Source: Mycoavidus sp. B2-EB
GTDB taxonomy: Bacteria > Pseudomonadota > Gammaproteobacteria > Burkholderiales > Burkholderiaceae
Assembly (NCBI RefSeq): GCF_014218255.1
Contig: NZ_AP021872.1
Location: 930,001-994,000 of the forward strand
Reading direction: 5' to 3'
Length of the DNA stretch: 64,000 nucleotides
The number at the start of each line of letters is the position of its first letter. Position 1 is the first letter of the stretch. Shown here one piece after another: positions 11,043 to 20,176 of this stretch. The notes under the pieces were generated by a model. That model was given only the letters and a program-made list of their open reading frames with translations. It made no database searches and was not told the DNA's origin. The position numbers and the translations under genes were made by a program.

Positions 11043-11600
11043 TTAATCAGTAAATTCGATTGTATGTTGCTCAATGGGATGATCTGCCGATAAATTAGAT
11101 AAAGTGGGTAATGCATCTAGCGCAGGCAAACTAAGATCATCCAGAAAAAATTGGGTTGTTGCATAAAGCGCTGGCCGGCCTGGCGTATCACGTTGGCCTA
11201 CGATTTCAACCCAGCCGCGTTCTTCGAGCTGTTTAAGTACTTGGCTATTGACCGTCACCCCGCGGATTTGCTCTATATCGCCACGCGTAACCGGCTGACG
11301 ATAAGCAATAATCGCTAAAGTTTCAAGGGCTGCGCGCGAGTATTTAGGCGGTTTTTCAGGATGCAGTTTGTCTAACAATGGCTGCATTTCGGGTTTACTC
11401 TGAAAACGCCAACCGCTGGCTAATGAAACCAGTTCAATGCCCCGCTCCGACCAGTCAGCGCACAATTCTTCAAGCAGGCCGCGTACATCATTAGACGTTA
11501 TCTCGGCAGCGAATAATTGACGTAAATCATCGATTTTGAGCGGTTCCTGCGCACATATTAAAGCAGTTTCAAGCGCAATTTTCGCTTGCTGGGCGCTCAT
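11043..11600 (-). CDS. scpB: Segregation and condensation protein B
   Basis: The start at 11598-11600 gives 185 residues opening [20 protein letters not shown], the usual ScpB N-terminus, with a GGAAA-type ribosome-binding site upstream. The open frame continues 23 codons further without family similarity. ScpB is a pair of winged-helix domains; [32 protein letters not shown] is the family core. With ScpA and SMC it forms the bacterial condensin that organises the chromosome. It leads the rluB gene on the same strand. Confidence 0.92.
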   Translation of the reverse strand: MSAQQAKIALETALICAQEPLKIDDLRQLFAAEITSNDVRGLLEELCADWSERGIELVSLASGWRFQSKPEMQPLLDKLHPEKPPKYSRAALETLAIIAYRQPVTRGDIEQIRGVTVNSQVLKQLEERGWVEIVGQRDTPGRPALYATTQFFLDDLSLPALDALPTLSNLSADHPIEQHTIEFTD

Positions 11601-11873
11601 GCCGCCGATTTCCTTTTCCACCGATGACTTTGTAGCTTTCATCAAAAATATCAAATGTATATATAGCAAAGGCTATCTACAAATACGCTTTTGTTCGTTT
11701 CATCATAACCAAAAACACTCGGTAATTTATTCCTATTGTACCGTTTTGCTGATTTAAGCCGACTGCACGGATGCATTTTTGCAAACCTTATTTTCCGAAC
11801 ATCGCTCTGAGCGGCTGCGTTAGAATGAGCATTTTTAAACTTTTCTGCTACACGGTAAGGTAAGTCATCTGCA

Positions 11874-12572
11874 ATGCAATACGGATTTTTGCGCCGGCTG
11901 TCAGCCGTTTGGGGCCTTGTTTTAATCGCCGTTTTCTTGGCGGCCTGTAGTGCGCCAGCAGGCTATTATCGAGTCCGGCGTGGCGACACTTTAAGTCGCA
12001 TTGCCCAACGCCACAAAGCCAGCACGGAAGACCTCGCGCGGTGGAACCGTTTATCTAAACCTAATGTATTGGCAATTAACCAAACACTGCGCGTTAAACC
12101 ACCTGCCTCGAAACACCCCCCCAAGCGGTCTGCCACTCAAGCGCGCCACTTGACGCGAGCGACACCCGTTCTGCCCTCTAGTATAGCAAAGATGTCCGCT
12201 GCTGTTCCATTTGCTTTGGATTGGCCTGCTCAAGGGCCGATCATCCGCGGTTTTGACGGCATCAATAACAAAGGCATTAATATTACTGGCAAAGTGGGTG
12301 ACCCAATTTACGCCGCAGCCGATGGCAAGGTAGTTTATGCTGGAAATAAGTTACGCGGTTATGGCAATTTACTTATTATTAAGCACCGGGCTGATTTTTT
12401 AACCGCGTATGCGCATAATCGGACCCTCTATATTCCCGAAGGACAAAATGTAAAAAAAGGGCAGCGCATTGCAGAGATGGGCAACACGGACAGCACGGCT
12501 GCTATGCTTCATTTTGAGCTGCGCTATCAAGGCCGTTCGCTTAATCCGTTGCACTATTTGCCTGCTCGTTAG
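11874..12572 (+). CDS. nlpD: NlpD-type LysM/M23 lipoprotein (amidase activator)
   Basis: The 232-residue product has a lipoprotein signal peptide ending in LAAC (cysteine at about residue 25), a LysM peptidoglycan-binding domain (about 31-75) and a C-terminal M23 domain (about 130-230). Zinc ligands of active M23 peptidases are replaced: the usual HxGxD is KGINI and the usual HxH is MLH. This is the pattern of E. coli NlpD, which activates the amidase AmiC at division instead of cutting itself. The RGYGNLLIIKH...TAYAHN stretch is close to NlpD. The gene that normally follows nlpD, rpoS, is absent here; a tRNA follows. Confidence 0.9.
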   Translation: MQYGFLRRLSAVWGLVLIAVFLAACSAPAGYYRVRRGDTLSRIAQRHKASTEDLARWNRLSKPNVLAINQTLRVKPPASKHPPKRSATQARHLTRATPVLPSSIAKMSAAVPFALDWPAQGPIIRGFDGINNKGINITGKVGDPIYAAADGKVVYAGNKLRGYGNLLIIKHRADFLTAYAHNRTLYIPEGQNVKKGQRIAEMGNTDSTAAMLHFELRYQGRSLNPLHYLPAR

Positions 12573-12625
12573 TCGAGCAGTATGTGTTAGAATCCGCGTT
12601 TATAAAAAAGCCTCGCGTCGTTTTT

Positions 12626-12702
12626 CTGCCCATAGCTCAGTTGGATAGAGCATCGGCCTTCTAAGCCGAGGGTCGGGGGTTCGAATCCCTCTGGGCAGGC
12701 CA
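12626..12702 (+). tRNA. tRNA-Arg (anticodon UCU)
   Basis: A 77-nucleotide cloverleaf can be folded by eye. The acceptor stem CTGCCCA pairs with TGGGCAG, the D arm GCTC/GAGC holds AGTTGGATA, the anticodon stem TCGGC/GCCGA has loop CTTCTAA, and the T arm GGGGG/CCCTC has loop TTCGAAT. The discriminator is G and CCA is encoded. Anticodon UCU reads AGA/AGG arginine codons, and A37 is present. A TAGAAT at 12588-12593 may be its -10 box. A 7-bp hairpin at 12562-12580 spans the nlpD stop codon. tsaB begins 12 bases after the tRNA. Confidence 0.97.
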
Positions 12703-12714
12703 TTATGCACAGTT

Positions 12715-13452
12715 ATGAATCACAGACCAACTATTTTGCTGGCAATTGATACGTCCACTGAATTTTGTTCTGTCGCCCTTGCTGTAAGCTCGACCGCGCA
12801 GGAACCGCCTCAATTGTATAGTCGGCATGAATTGACGGGGGCAACGGCTAGCTTGCGCGTGTTGCCCATGGTGCAAGAGGTTTTTGCTGAAGCCAAGCTG
12901 AATCTGCGTGCTTGCACGGCGCTTGCTTTTGGCGCGGGCCCCGGCTCGTTTACGGGCCTGCGTACTGCAACGGGTGTTGTGCAAGGGTTAGCTTTTGCAC
13001 TACACGTACCGGTGGTTCCAGTGAGCACTCTGCTCGCTTGTGCACAGGCCACCCGTGACCGCGCAGGAGCGCTTAACCGAGTGCTGGCGGTGTTAGATGC
13101 GCGTATGAATGAAGTATATTGGGCGCAGTTTGAGTGGGACCCAGAAATCCATAATTGGCGTACGGTGCAACCCGTAACGCTGACTGCACCTAATGCGGTC
13201 AATTTCCCAGATGCGCCTTTTACCTTGGCGGGCAATGCGGCTGATCTTTTGAGTGCGCAGCTTGCTAGCGTGCCACACAAGGTTAGCCTTGATCCGTTGG
13301 CGCAACCTCATGCGACAGCGATCGCCACGCTGGGTCTATGCGCTTTGCGCGCGGGTCAGGTGGTATCCGCTGAAAGCGCAATGCCGGTTTATATTCGCAA
13401 TAAAGTTGCGTTCACGACTGCGGAGCGCGCTGCACGAGCCGCCCATGCGTAA
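12715..13452 (+). CDS. tsaB: tRNA threonylcarbamoyladenosine biosynthesis protein TsaB
   Basis: The 245-residue ASKHA-fold protein starts with the phosphate-binding LLAIDTSTEFCSVAL and carries FGAGPGSFTGLRTATGVVQGLA, the TsaB signature. TsaB is the scaffold of the TsaB-TsaD-TsaE complex that, with TsaC, puts t6A on A37 of tRNAs reading ANN codons. Its ATG is only 12 bases past the tRNA-Arg(UCU) 3' end, so it has no room for its own promoter and is probably read from the tRNA transcript. It overlaps rimI by eight bases, a common pairing. Confidence 0.93.
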   Translation: MNHRPTILLAIDTSTEFCSVALAVSSTAQEPPQLYSRHELTGATASLRVLPMVQEVFAEAKLNLRACTALAFGAGPGSFTGLRTATGVVQGLAFALHVPVVPVSTLLACAQATRDRAGALNRVLAVLDARMNEVYWAQFEWDPEIHNWRTVQPVTLTAPNAVNFPDAPFTLAGNAADLLSAQLASVPHKVSLDPLAQPHATAIATLGLCALRAGQVVSAESAMPVYIRNKVAFTTAERAARAAHA

Positions 13453-13951
13453 CCACGCGCAATCCCCCCAGCAAACTACTGCTGCGTATCACTTCACCGC
13501 TATGCGTCAAGTCGATTTGGTTGAGGTCATGGCGCTTGAGTGTATGGCTTATACTTTCCCCTGGAGCCAGGCTAATTTTGTCGACGCATTAGAGAATCAT
13601 AATATCGGCATTTGCATGCGAGATAGCCGCGGAGCTTTACTGGGCTATTGTGTTTTAATGCCAGCCGTGGACGAGATGCAACTCTTAAATTTGTGCATTA
13701 TTCCAGCGCTGCAAGGACAAGGGCTGGGGCAGGCGCTGCTTAAAGTAGCGATACAATCTACACGTACAGCAAAGTTGCGCCGTCTTTTACTCGAAGTCAG
13801 ACTCTCCAATCAGAACGCCTTACGCTTGTATCAGAAATTTGGTTTTACGGTGATTGGCCGTCGGAAAGAATATTATTTAGCTCAGCATGGCGTGCGTGAA
13901 GATGCGCTTGTGATGCAGCTTACCTTATCCATGGAGAGTGCCCATGCCTGA
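13445..13951 (+). CDS. rimI: Ribosomal protein S18-alanine N-acetyltransferase
   Basis: A GNAT acetyltransferase of 168 residues when started at the ATG at 13445; the open frame extends 64 codons further upstream inside tsaB in another frame, which is not credible. IPALQGQGLGQALLKVAI is the acetyl-CoA binding motif A, and LEVRLSNQNALRLYQKFGF is motif B. RimI acetylates the N-terminal alanine of ribosomal protein S18. Position after tsaB is typical. A shorter start at 13502 (MRQVDLVEV) is also possible. Confidence 0.9.
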   Translation: MRNHAQSPQQTTAAYHFTAMRQVDLVEVMALECMAYTFPWSQANFVDALENHNIGICMRDSRGALLGYCVLMPAVDEMQLLNLCIIPALQGQGLGQALLKVAIQSTRTAKLRRLLLEVRLSNQNALRLYQKFGFTVIGRRKEYYLAQHGVREDALVMQLTLSMESAHA

Positions 13952-14696
13952 GTCGGATCCAATCCTGGAAGAATTAGGTTTGATGCCTGTTTGGCAGAAG
14001 CGTGCTTTGAGCACAATCAGCGCGGCTGAACCTGCCGCGCTTGAAGCGAGCTCAAGCGCGAACGTTAAAGCACAAAAAAAAGAATTTGAGGTTATCCCCG
14101 ACGCGGCCCTAAGCGCTTCTGAAACACCCATTAGTTCGCTGGATTGGGACACACTTAAAGCACGTGTTGCTGATTGTAAGCGTTGCCGGTTATGTGAAAA
14201 ACGCAATCGTACCGTATTTGGTGTTGGCGATGAAAAAGCGAGCTGGATGTTGGTAGGCGAGGCGCCTGGCGCCAATGAAGATCGCTTAGGAGAGCCTTTT
14301 GTGGGGCAGGCCGGCAAGCTGCTAGATAATATGTTGCATGCAGTAGGGCGCACCCGTGAAAATGGCATTTATATTGCGAATGTGATCAAGTGCCGTCCGC
14401 CTGGCAATCGTGATCCTCAACTTGATGAAGTGGCTCAATGCGAGCCGTATCTAAAACGACAGTTGGCGATCATCCGCCCGCAACTCATTATCGCGCTTGG
14501 TCGCTTTGCTGCGCAAAGCTTGCTCAAAACCGATGCCAGTATTTCATCGCTACGGAATCGCGTGCATCAATACGAAGGTGTGCCGGTGATAGTGACTTAC
14601 CATCCAGCTTATTTGTTGCGCAACTTACCTGATAAAGCGAAAGCCTGGGCAGATTTATGCCGCGCGCAAGAAATTTATCAAGCTATGAAACATTAG
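13944..14696 (+). CDS. Uracil-DNA glycosylase, family 4-like (4Fe-4S)
   Basis: The ATG at 13944 follows a GGAGAG ribosome-binding site with good spacing and gives 250 residues; a GTG two codons earlier is less likely. After a variable N-terminal segment, CKRCRLCEKR supplies cluster-binding cysteines. GEAPGANEDRLGEPFVGQAGKLLDNML is the catalytic GEAPG motif of family 4 enzymes, VIKCRPPGNRDP follows, and YHPAYLLR holds the C-terminal histidine. It removes uracil from DNA. It overlaps rimI by eight bases and ends the tsaB-rimI transcript. Confidence 0.9.
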   Translation: MPESDPILEELGLMPVWQKRALSTISAAEPAALEASSSANVKAQKKEFEVIPDAALSASETPISSLDWDTLKARVADCKRCRLCEKRNRTVFGVGDEKASWMLVGEAPGANEDRLGEPFVGQAGKLLDNMLHAVGRTRENGIYIANVIKCRPPGNRDPQLDEVAQCEPYLKRQLAIIRPQLIIALGRFAAQSLLKTDASISSLRNRVHQYEGVPVIVTYHPAYLLRNLPDKAKAWADLCRAQEIYQAMKH

Positions 14697-14759
14697 CTTA
14701 TGCCTTATTCTTGCGCACTGACGGGCTAGCGTACCCGCGGCCATTTTATTGCGCACAAT

Positions 14760-15647
14760 TCAATGACAACTGAGTGCTTTGATTTTATCGTCAGAAAGTT
14801 GTGTAGCTTGTTTAATAAAATCGAGCTTCATGCCGCAGGCTAGCAGATTTTTAGCAATTTCAAGCTTAGCTTCTTGCCAACCTTCTTGTCGTCCTTCTTC
14901 AATTAAATATTGTGCAGCAGACATAATATCCTCCCGATAATGTGGTGAGATTTTAATCATAGATTGGACAAATTGCTTGTCGATTCCTCGACCTTCCTTT
15001 GCTAGATAATATAGCAATCCTCTTCTTTTTTCAACTGAGAGAGGATAACGCTCAAAGAGCTCAAATATTTTAGGCGCAAGCTGCGTTAGCTCCCAACGGT
15101 GGATGTACTTTTGCGCTAAGCTCATGGCTGCGCAACGCTTATGGGTTATCAACACCTCGTCTGGTATCGCTGATAAATCAATCAGTTGAATTGGGTGAGT
15201 TAACGCAAATATTTTTTGTGCTAGTGATTGGTGTTTGAAGCATTCTAAAAGACTGAGTGGCCCTTTATAGGGGCCTATGCCCCGATAAAAAATCAATGGC
15301 ACCACCACCGGTAGTAATGCATGACCTTGATTAAGGTGTTGTTTCATAATGGCGCTTTGATAACGCCATAACTTAAAAGGTGTTAATTGACCCGCTGTGC
15401 TTTCATGCTCTAACAGAATATACGCGGGGCCTTGGCCTTTGATGGCTTGGATTGAATAGGCAATGTCGCTGTAATGCTGGCTTAAATTGTCTTCAACAAA
15501 TGCGCCTGGCGCGAGGGTTAAAGTATTGAAATCAAATTCTTGTTGCAAAGAATTAGGTAAATGGGTTTGTAGAAATTCTCTGGCAATCTCTACATCCATC
15601 AGAAATAACTTGCATAAGGCGTCATGCGGCATGGATAAAGCATTCAT
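14760..15647 (-). CDS. Rpn family recombination-promoting nuclease/putative transposase
   Basis: The 295-residue protein belongs to the Rpn (Transposase_31, PD-(D/E)XK) family. HDALCKLFLMDVEIAREFL opens the nuclease domain. FVEDNLSQHYSDIAYSI followed by YILLEHES gives the spaced acidic residues of the active site, and PFKLWRYQSAIMKQHL and VVVPLIFYRG are family blocks. E. coli RpnA-D raise RecA-independent recombination and cut DNA; recent work also links Rpn loci to phage defence. The second half is helical and ends in a Glu/Gln-rich segment typical of the family. It interrupts the region between the glycosylase gene and hemC. Confidence 0.88.
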   Translation of the reverse strand: MNALSMPHDALCKLFLMDVEIAREFLQTHLPNSLQQEFDFNTLTLAPGAFVEDNLSQHYSDIAYSIQAIKGQGPAYILLEHESTAGQLTPFKLWRYQSAIMKQHLNQGHALLPVVVPLIFYRGIGPYKGPLSLLECFKHQSLAQKIFALTHPIQLIDLSAIPDEVLITHKRCAAMSLAQKYIHRWELTQLAPKIFELFERYPLSVEKRRGLLYYLAKEGRGIDKQFVQSMIKISPHYREDIMSAAQYLIEEGRQEGWQEAKLEIAKNLLACGMKLDFIKQATQLSDDKIKALSCH

Positions 15648-15941
15648 TTTGTTGATCGACGTATCACCCCAAGAGGTTAAGCATGCTCCACATTCTGCCG
15701 CTCACCTGTGTGATAACCGAACGAAGCTGGTGATACGGATTCGATGTGGTTTTATGAGCGGTGTACGTTGCATTGCAGTTGAAAGTCGCATAGATACTTG
15801 ATCGTATAGATAATCCGGATCAGATAGCCATACTCGAAGATGGCCTTGCGCGTACGGTGACGTAGGCAAAACCAGCGTGCAACTTTTGTGAAAGAGAAAC
15901 ACGCCCGTGCTAACATTCATTTTTAACTTACCCGCGCTGCG

Positions 15942-16940
15942 ATGCATTTTAAGTCAACTTCATTCGATGCCCCTAAGACTCTGGTGATTGCTTCGCGGCA
16001 AAGTCGACTGGCGTTATGGCAAGCTCAATATGTCAGCGATGCGTTACAAAAACTATATCCAGAAGCGCGGATTGAAATCTTGGGCATGACCACCCGCGGG
16101 GATCAGATCCTTGATCGCGCGCTCTCGAAGGTAGGCGGCAAGGGTTTATTTGTTAAAGAACTTGAATATGCGTTGGCCGATGGCCGAGCACAGCTTGCGG
16201 TGCATTCGTTAAAGGATGTGCCAATGGTATTGCCAGCGGGTTTTAAGTTGGCAGCTATTCTTGAGCGCGCGGACCCACGTGATGCTTTTGTATCCCCTGA
16301 TTATGAGTCGCTGGCGGCATTGCCAGCGGGGAGTGTAGTAGGGACTTCAAGTTTGCGGCGCGAGGCGATGGTGCGGGCCCGCTATCCGCACCTTAAGGTG
16401 CAACCTTTGCGCGGCAATTTGGATACGCGCTTACGTAAACTAGACGAGGGTGAATATGCGGCGATTATTGTCGCTGCTGCGGGTTTAATCCGCCTTGATT
16501 TGACTGAGCGCATACGCGAGGCGCTGGAGCCAACCGAGAGTTTGCCAGCGGCTGGACAGGGTGCGTTGGGGCTTGAAATTTGCGCTGATCAGGCGCAAGT
16601 TGAAGCCTGGCTTGCGCCGTTGCATCATAATCGCACAGCATTTTCAGTCGAGGCCGAACGGGCGGTGTCCGGTGCGCTGGGCGGAAGTTGTGAGGTGCCG
16701 TTGGCTGCTTTTGCTAAATGGGACGGCGAGATTTTGTCTTTAAAGGCGCATCTTGCCATGCCGGATGGGTGCCAGCAGGTGTTTGCACAAGGGCAGGCAA
16801 GCCCAGCTACGCTGGCGCAGGCCAGCGCGCTTGGCCGGAGCGTTGCCGCTGAGCTAGTCAAGCAGGGCGCGCATAAAATTATGCAAGCACTGGGCTTACA
16901 AGTCCCCGCTGAGGTATATGATGGGGATCTACGCGCGTGA
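15942..16940 (+). CDS. hemC: Hydroxymethylbilane synthase (porphobilinogen deaminase)
   Basis: The 332-residue product contains [16 protein letters not shown], the [11 protein letters not shown] substrate-binding segment, GTSSLRREA and the cofactor-cysteine region [13 protein letters not shown]. The cysteine in GGSC carries the dipyrromethane cofactor. HemC joins four porphobilinogen units into hydroxymethylbilane. It starts a four-gene haem run (hemC, hemD, hemX, hemY) transcribed rightward. The 295 bases upstream hold no convincing gene. Confidence 0.96.
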   Translation: MHFKSTSFDAPKTLVIASRQSRLALWQAQYVSDALQKLYPEARIEILGMTTRGDQILDRALSKVGGKGLFVKELEYALADGRAQLAVHSLKDVPMVLPAGFKLAAILERADPRDAFVSPDYESLAALPAGSVVGTSSLRREAMVRARYPHLKVQPLRGNLDTRLRKLDEGEYAAIIVAAAGLIRLDLTERIREALEPTESLPAAGQGALGLEICADQAQVEAWLAPLHHNRTAFSVEAERAVSGALGGSCEVPLAAFAKWDGEILSLKAHLAMPDGCQQVFAQGQASPATLAQASALGRSVAAELVKQGAHKIMQALGLQVPAEVYDGDLRA

Positions 16941-16994
16941 ACGTAGTAGGGGATAACCTTGCGCTATGCGATGGCCTCTAAATAGGTTTAGGCG

Positions 16995-17798
16995 ATGACG
17001 CGTACCGCTGTGCTGACCCGCTCGCGCGGGCAATCCGTTAGCTTGTTGCAGACCTTGACTACAGCTGGCATGGAGGCTTTTGAGTTTCCTTTAATCGAGC
17101 TTGCAGCAGCACCTGACAATACGCTGCTGGTTCAAGTATTTGCTGCGCTTAAGCGATTCGCATTGGTGATTTTTGTGTCGCCAGCGGCGATTGATTTTGC
17201 CTCCGCGTTGTGGCCTAAACCCTGGCCGGCGAGCGTGCCCATTGGCGTGGTCGGGCCAGGTAGTGTCCGCGCGCTTGAGCAGCATGGCATTACGGCTCCG
17301 CTGCGCGTGATTGCGCCGAGTAGTCAGGATGCAGGCCAAGCGGCGCGGTATGATTCTGAAGCGCTGGCTGCAGCTCTAGATCAAGCGCTTGGGCTAGCTT
17401 CATTTAGTGGCCGTACGGTGCTGATTGTGCGTGGCGATGGCGGCCGTGAATGGCTTGCAGAGACATTACAGGCGCATGGCGCTCAGGTTGAAATTGTGAG
17501 TGCATACCGTCGTATGCTGCCAGTGCCTACCTCAACGCAATGGGCGCGCCTGCGCGCTTTGCTAGCAGGGGAGTCTCATGCCTGGCTTTTAACCAGCTCG
17601 CAGGGAGTGCGTCACTTAGATCAGCTCGCCCAGACTCATTTAAGCGAAACTGAGCGCAACGCACTGAAGCGCTCTCCTATCGTTGCACCACACGCTCGAA
17701 TTGCTGAATTTGCTTACGCGGCAGGTTTTGTTACGATTACGCAATGTCACGCGTGCGACACATCCGTCGCGCGTGCTTTACTTTCTTCCACAGGTTAG
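16995..17798 (+). CDS. hemD: Uroporphyrinogen-III synthase
   Basis: A 267-residue protein of the poorly conserved HemD family. LTRSRGQSVSLLQTLTTAGMEAFEFPLIEL at the N-terminus, FVSPAAIDFA and VLIVRGDGGREWLAETLQAHGAQV are recognisable blocks. The enzyme closes hydroxymethylbilane with inversion of ring D. Position directly after hemC and before hemX supports the call. Confidence 0.92.
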   Translation: MTRTAVLTRSRGQSVSLLQTLTTAGMEAFEFPLIELAAAPDNTLLVQVFAALKRFALVIFVSPAAIDFASALWPKPWPASVPIGVVGPGSVRALEQHGITAPLRVIAPSSQDAGQAARYDSEALAAALDQALGLASFSGRTVLIVRGDGGREWLAETLQAHGAQVEIVSAYRRMLPVPTSTQWARLRALLAGESHAWLLTSSQGVRHLDQLAQTHLSETERNALKRSPIVAPHARIAEFAYAAGFVTITQCHACDTSVARALLSSTG

Positions 17799-17816
17799 CG
17801 CTCTAGGCGTATAAGC

Positions 17817-18923
17817 ATGACTGATCATAAAAATGTAACGCAAGCAGCTTCATCGAAAGCTCCACCAGAATCCACCCGCGGTGCCCAGCCATTCCTATCT
17901 GCGCCTGCTGCACCGCCACTACGCCGCGCGCGTGGCGCATTTGGCCTTTGGTTAATATGGTTTTTGACGGTATTTGGCGGGCTAGCGGGTGGCTATTTAC
18001 TGCATCAAAAATTTAAATCTGAAAATATGCAATTGGTTGAGCGCCAACAGGTGAATGAGCGTGCACTGATTGAAGCTGGGTTAAAAAGTCAGCAAGCGCT
18101 TGATGCGCTCCACCAGTTGCAAATGCAGTTGGCGCAGTTAAGCGGTAAATTGGATGAAACTCAAGCGCGGCAGCAAGCACTGGAGAGTCTTTCGCAAAAA
18201 TTGACCCAAAGTCGAGATGATTGGATCTTAGCTGAGATCGAGCAAACCTTAGTGCTTGCCAATGAGCAACTGCAACTCACCGGCAATCCTCAACGCGTGT
18301 TTGGCGCGCTGCAAAATGCCGATACGCAATTGGCGACAAGTTCTTCGCCACGGGCATTGGCGGTGCGTAAAGCACTTGGGCGCGACCTGGCTGCGTTAAA
18401 AGCCACGCCGCACATTGATTTGATGGGGCTTGCACTTAAACTGGATGCGGTATTGGCGCTAATCGATAATTTGCCGCTCACTGGCGAAGCGGCAGAGCCA
18501 GTCACCGCGCCTGCACCCACCAGCGAGAATCCGGCTGATCGCAAGGAACCGCTGTGGCGTATTGGATGGCAGCGTTTTAAGGCAGGTCTACTACAACAGC
18601 TAGAGAATTTTGTGCAAGTGCGCCGGCTAGATCATGCCGATACATTACTCGTAGCGCCGGATCAGGGTTATTTTTTGCGCGAAAATTTGAAATTACGGTT
18701 ACTCTCAGCGCGCTTGGCACTTTTTGCGCGTAACGCAGATCAGCTCAAGGCTGATGCGCAGGCAGTGGCAACCGCTCTTACGCGTTATTTTGATATGCAT
18801 GCCCCGCATACGCGCAGCGCGCTTGATTCAATTAAATACATTGAACAAGCTGCGGCTGAAGTTGCCTTGCCTAGTTTAGAAGCCAGCTTACAAGCTGTGC
18901 GCCAACAAAAAAACGGGAGCTAA
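17817..18923 (+). CDS. hemX: HemX-like membrane protein (HemX of the hemCDXY operon)
   Basis: This 368-residue protein has a cytoplasmic proline-rich N-terminus, one membrane helix (about residues 40-60, LWLIWFLTVFGGLAGGYLL), a coiled-coil rich in Gln/Leu (about 70-130) and a periplasmic or soluble domain. It matches the HemX family (DUF513). Many databases call it uroporphyrinogen-III C-methyltransferase, but it lacks the methyltransferase fold; its biochemical role in haem synthesis is not settled. It lies 18 bases after hemD and 3 bases before hemY. Confidence 0.88.
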   Translation: MTDHKNVTQAASSKAPPESTRGAQPFLSAPAAPPLRRARGAFGLWLIWFLTVFGGLAGGYLLHQKFKSENMQLVERQQVNERALIEAGLKSQQALDALHQLQMQLAQLSGKLDETQARQQALESLSQKLTQSRDDWILAEIEQTLVLANEQLQLTGNPQRVFGALQNADTQLATSSSPRALAVRKALGRDLAALKATPHIDLMGLALKLDAVLALIDNLPLTGEAAEPVTAPAPTSENPADRKEPLWRIGWQRFKAGLLQQLENFVQVRRLDHADTLLVAPDQGYFLRENLKLRLLSARLALFARNADQLKADAQAVATALTRYFDMHAPHTRSALDSIKYIEQAAAEVALPSLEASLQAVRQQKNGS

Positions 18924-18926
18924 GCG

Positions 18927-20138
18927 ATGGCGATTCGAGGGCTTGTATGGCTGACTATCCTATTTGCAGCGGCTGTTTTGATTGCAGTAATGAGCACATT
19001 GGGCACTGGGCAAGTGTTAATTATCCAAGCGCCATATCGTATCGACATGTCGATGCATTTATTCGGCGCGCTCTTGACGCTTGCATTTATTGCCTTTTAC
19101 CTATTGATCCGGCTGCTGACTTATCTCTACCAAATGCCAGCGCGTTTTGCGCTATATCGTATGCGTGCGCGCTCAGCCAAGGCTTATGATGCTTTGTACT
19201 CGGCCTTGAATCATCTTTTTGCTGGCCGCTTTGCGCGCGCAGAAAAAATGGCACGCACGGCAGCCTCTCTTAATCCAGAGAATAAACCCGCCGCAGCGCT
19301 TATTGGAGCACGGGCAGCCCATCAGATGCATGAATATGCGCGGCGCGATGGTTGGTTGGCGCAAGTCATTGGCGATTGGCAAGAAGCTAAATTGCTGTCT
19401 ACCGCCGAAATGCGCCTTGATGCGCGCGATGCAGAAGGTGCTTTGGCGGCCTTGAGCGAGATGTCGGCGCAGGGGGCGCGCCGACACTATGCTCGGCAAA
19501 TTGCTTTACGCGCGCATCAACAGCTTAAACATTGGCCGCAGGTGTTGCAAATTATTAAATCTTTTAATGCACAAGAGACCTCATATCCATCCGCCGTTTC
19601 GTGGCAGCGCGCACAGCAGGTAGCGGCAGAGCATCTCCTGTATGAATGCCGCCATGAAGCGCAAACCCTGCTTATGGCGTGGCATAGCTTGCCCGTCTCG
19701 GAACAACACAGGCCACGCACAGCGGATTTAGCGGCACAACTTCTGATTGCTTTAGAGCGGCATAAAGAAGCTCGGCAGATTGTCGAAGAAGCGCTGCTTC
19801 AGCAATGGGAAGCGGCTTTGTTGCGACGCTATAGCCAATGCGCGGGACATGATCCATTACCTTTAATTCAACGAGCCGAGGCGTGGCAACAGGAGCACCC
19901 CGATGATCCTGAGCTGCTCTTTACACTAGGTTGCTTGTGCCAGCAGCAAAAACTATGGGGCAAGGCGCAGGCTTTTCTGGAAACCACGTTGCACCTTACA
20001 AGCCGTGGCGGTGAGCGGGCTATGTTGCGCGCAGAAGCGTATCTGGCGCTGGCTCGTTTGCATGAGAAGCTGGGCCAGCATAATGAGGCGGGTACGCACT
20101 ATCGGGCAAGTGCGCTTGCGTTTGAAGCGCAGAGGTAG
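18927..20138 (+). CDS. hemY: HemY-like TPR membrane protein
   Basis: The 403-residue product has two N-terminal membrane helices (about 5-25 and 42-63) followed by a TPR-rich domain, the architecture of proteobacterial HemY (unrelated to the protoporphyrinogen oxidase of the same name in Bacillus). LFAGRFARAEKMARTAA and FTLGCLCQQQKLWGKAQAFLETTL are TPR-like blocks. It may scaffold haem enzymes at the membrane. It is the last gene of the haem operon; a hairpin at 20155-20176 follows. Confidence 0.88.
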   Translation: MAIRGLVWLTILFAAAVLIAVMSTLGTGQVLIIQAPYRIDMSMHLFGALLTLAFIAFYLLIRLLTYLYQMPARFALYRMRARSAKAYDALYSALNHLFAGRFARAEKMARTAASLNPENKPAAALIGARAAHQMHEYARRDGWLAQVIGDWQEAKLLSTAEMRLDARDAEGALAALSEMSAQGARRHYARQIALRAHQQLKHWPQVLQIIKSFNAQETSYPSAVSWQRAQQVAAEHLLYECRHEAQTLLMAWHSLPVSEQHRPRTADLAAQLLIALERHKEARQIVEEALLQQWEAALLRRYSQCAGHDPLPLIQRAEAWQQEHPDDPELLFTLGCLCQQQKLWGKAQAFLETTLHLTSRGGERAMLRAEAYLALARLHEKLGQHNEAGTHYRASALAFEAQR

Positions 20139-20154
20139 CCAAGAAGAACCTCTT

Positions 20155-20176
20155 GGGCGCTTTATCAAAAGCGCCC
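20155..20176. terminator. Hairpin between convergent hemY and pirin genes
   Basis: The arms GGGCGCTTT and AAAGCGCCC are perfectly complementary around an ATCA loop. It lies 17 bases after the hemY stop and covers the last codons of the pirin gene on the other strand. The A/T tracts inside the stem give only a weak U-run on either strand, so it is a plausible but unproven shared terminator. Confidence 0.5.

Noticed and set aside
13253-13444. Upstream part of the frame containing rimI
   Set aside because: It lies inside tsaB in another frame and has no similarity to acetyltransferases.
15702-15947. An 81-codon open frame on the minus strand between the Rpn gene and hemC
   Set aside because: No recognisable family, no ribosome-binding site, overlaps the hemC start and promoter region.
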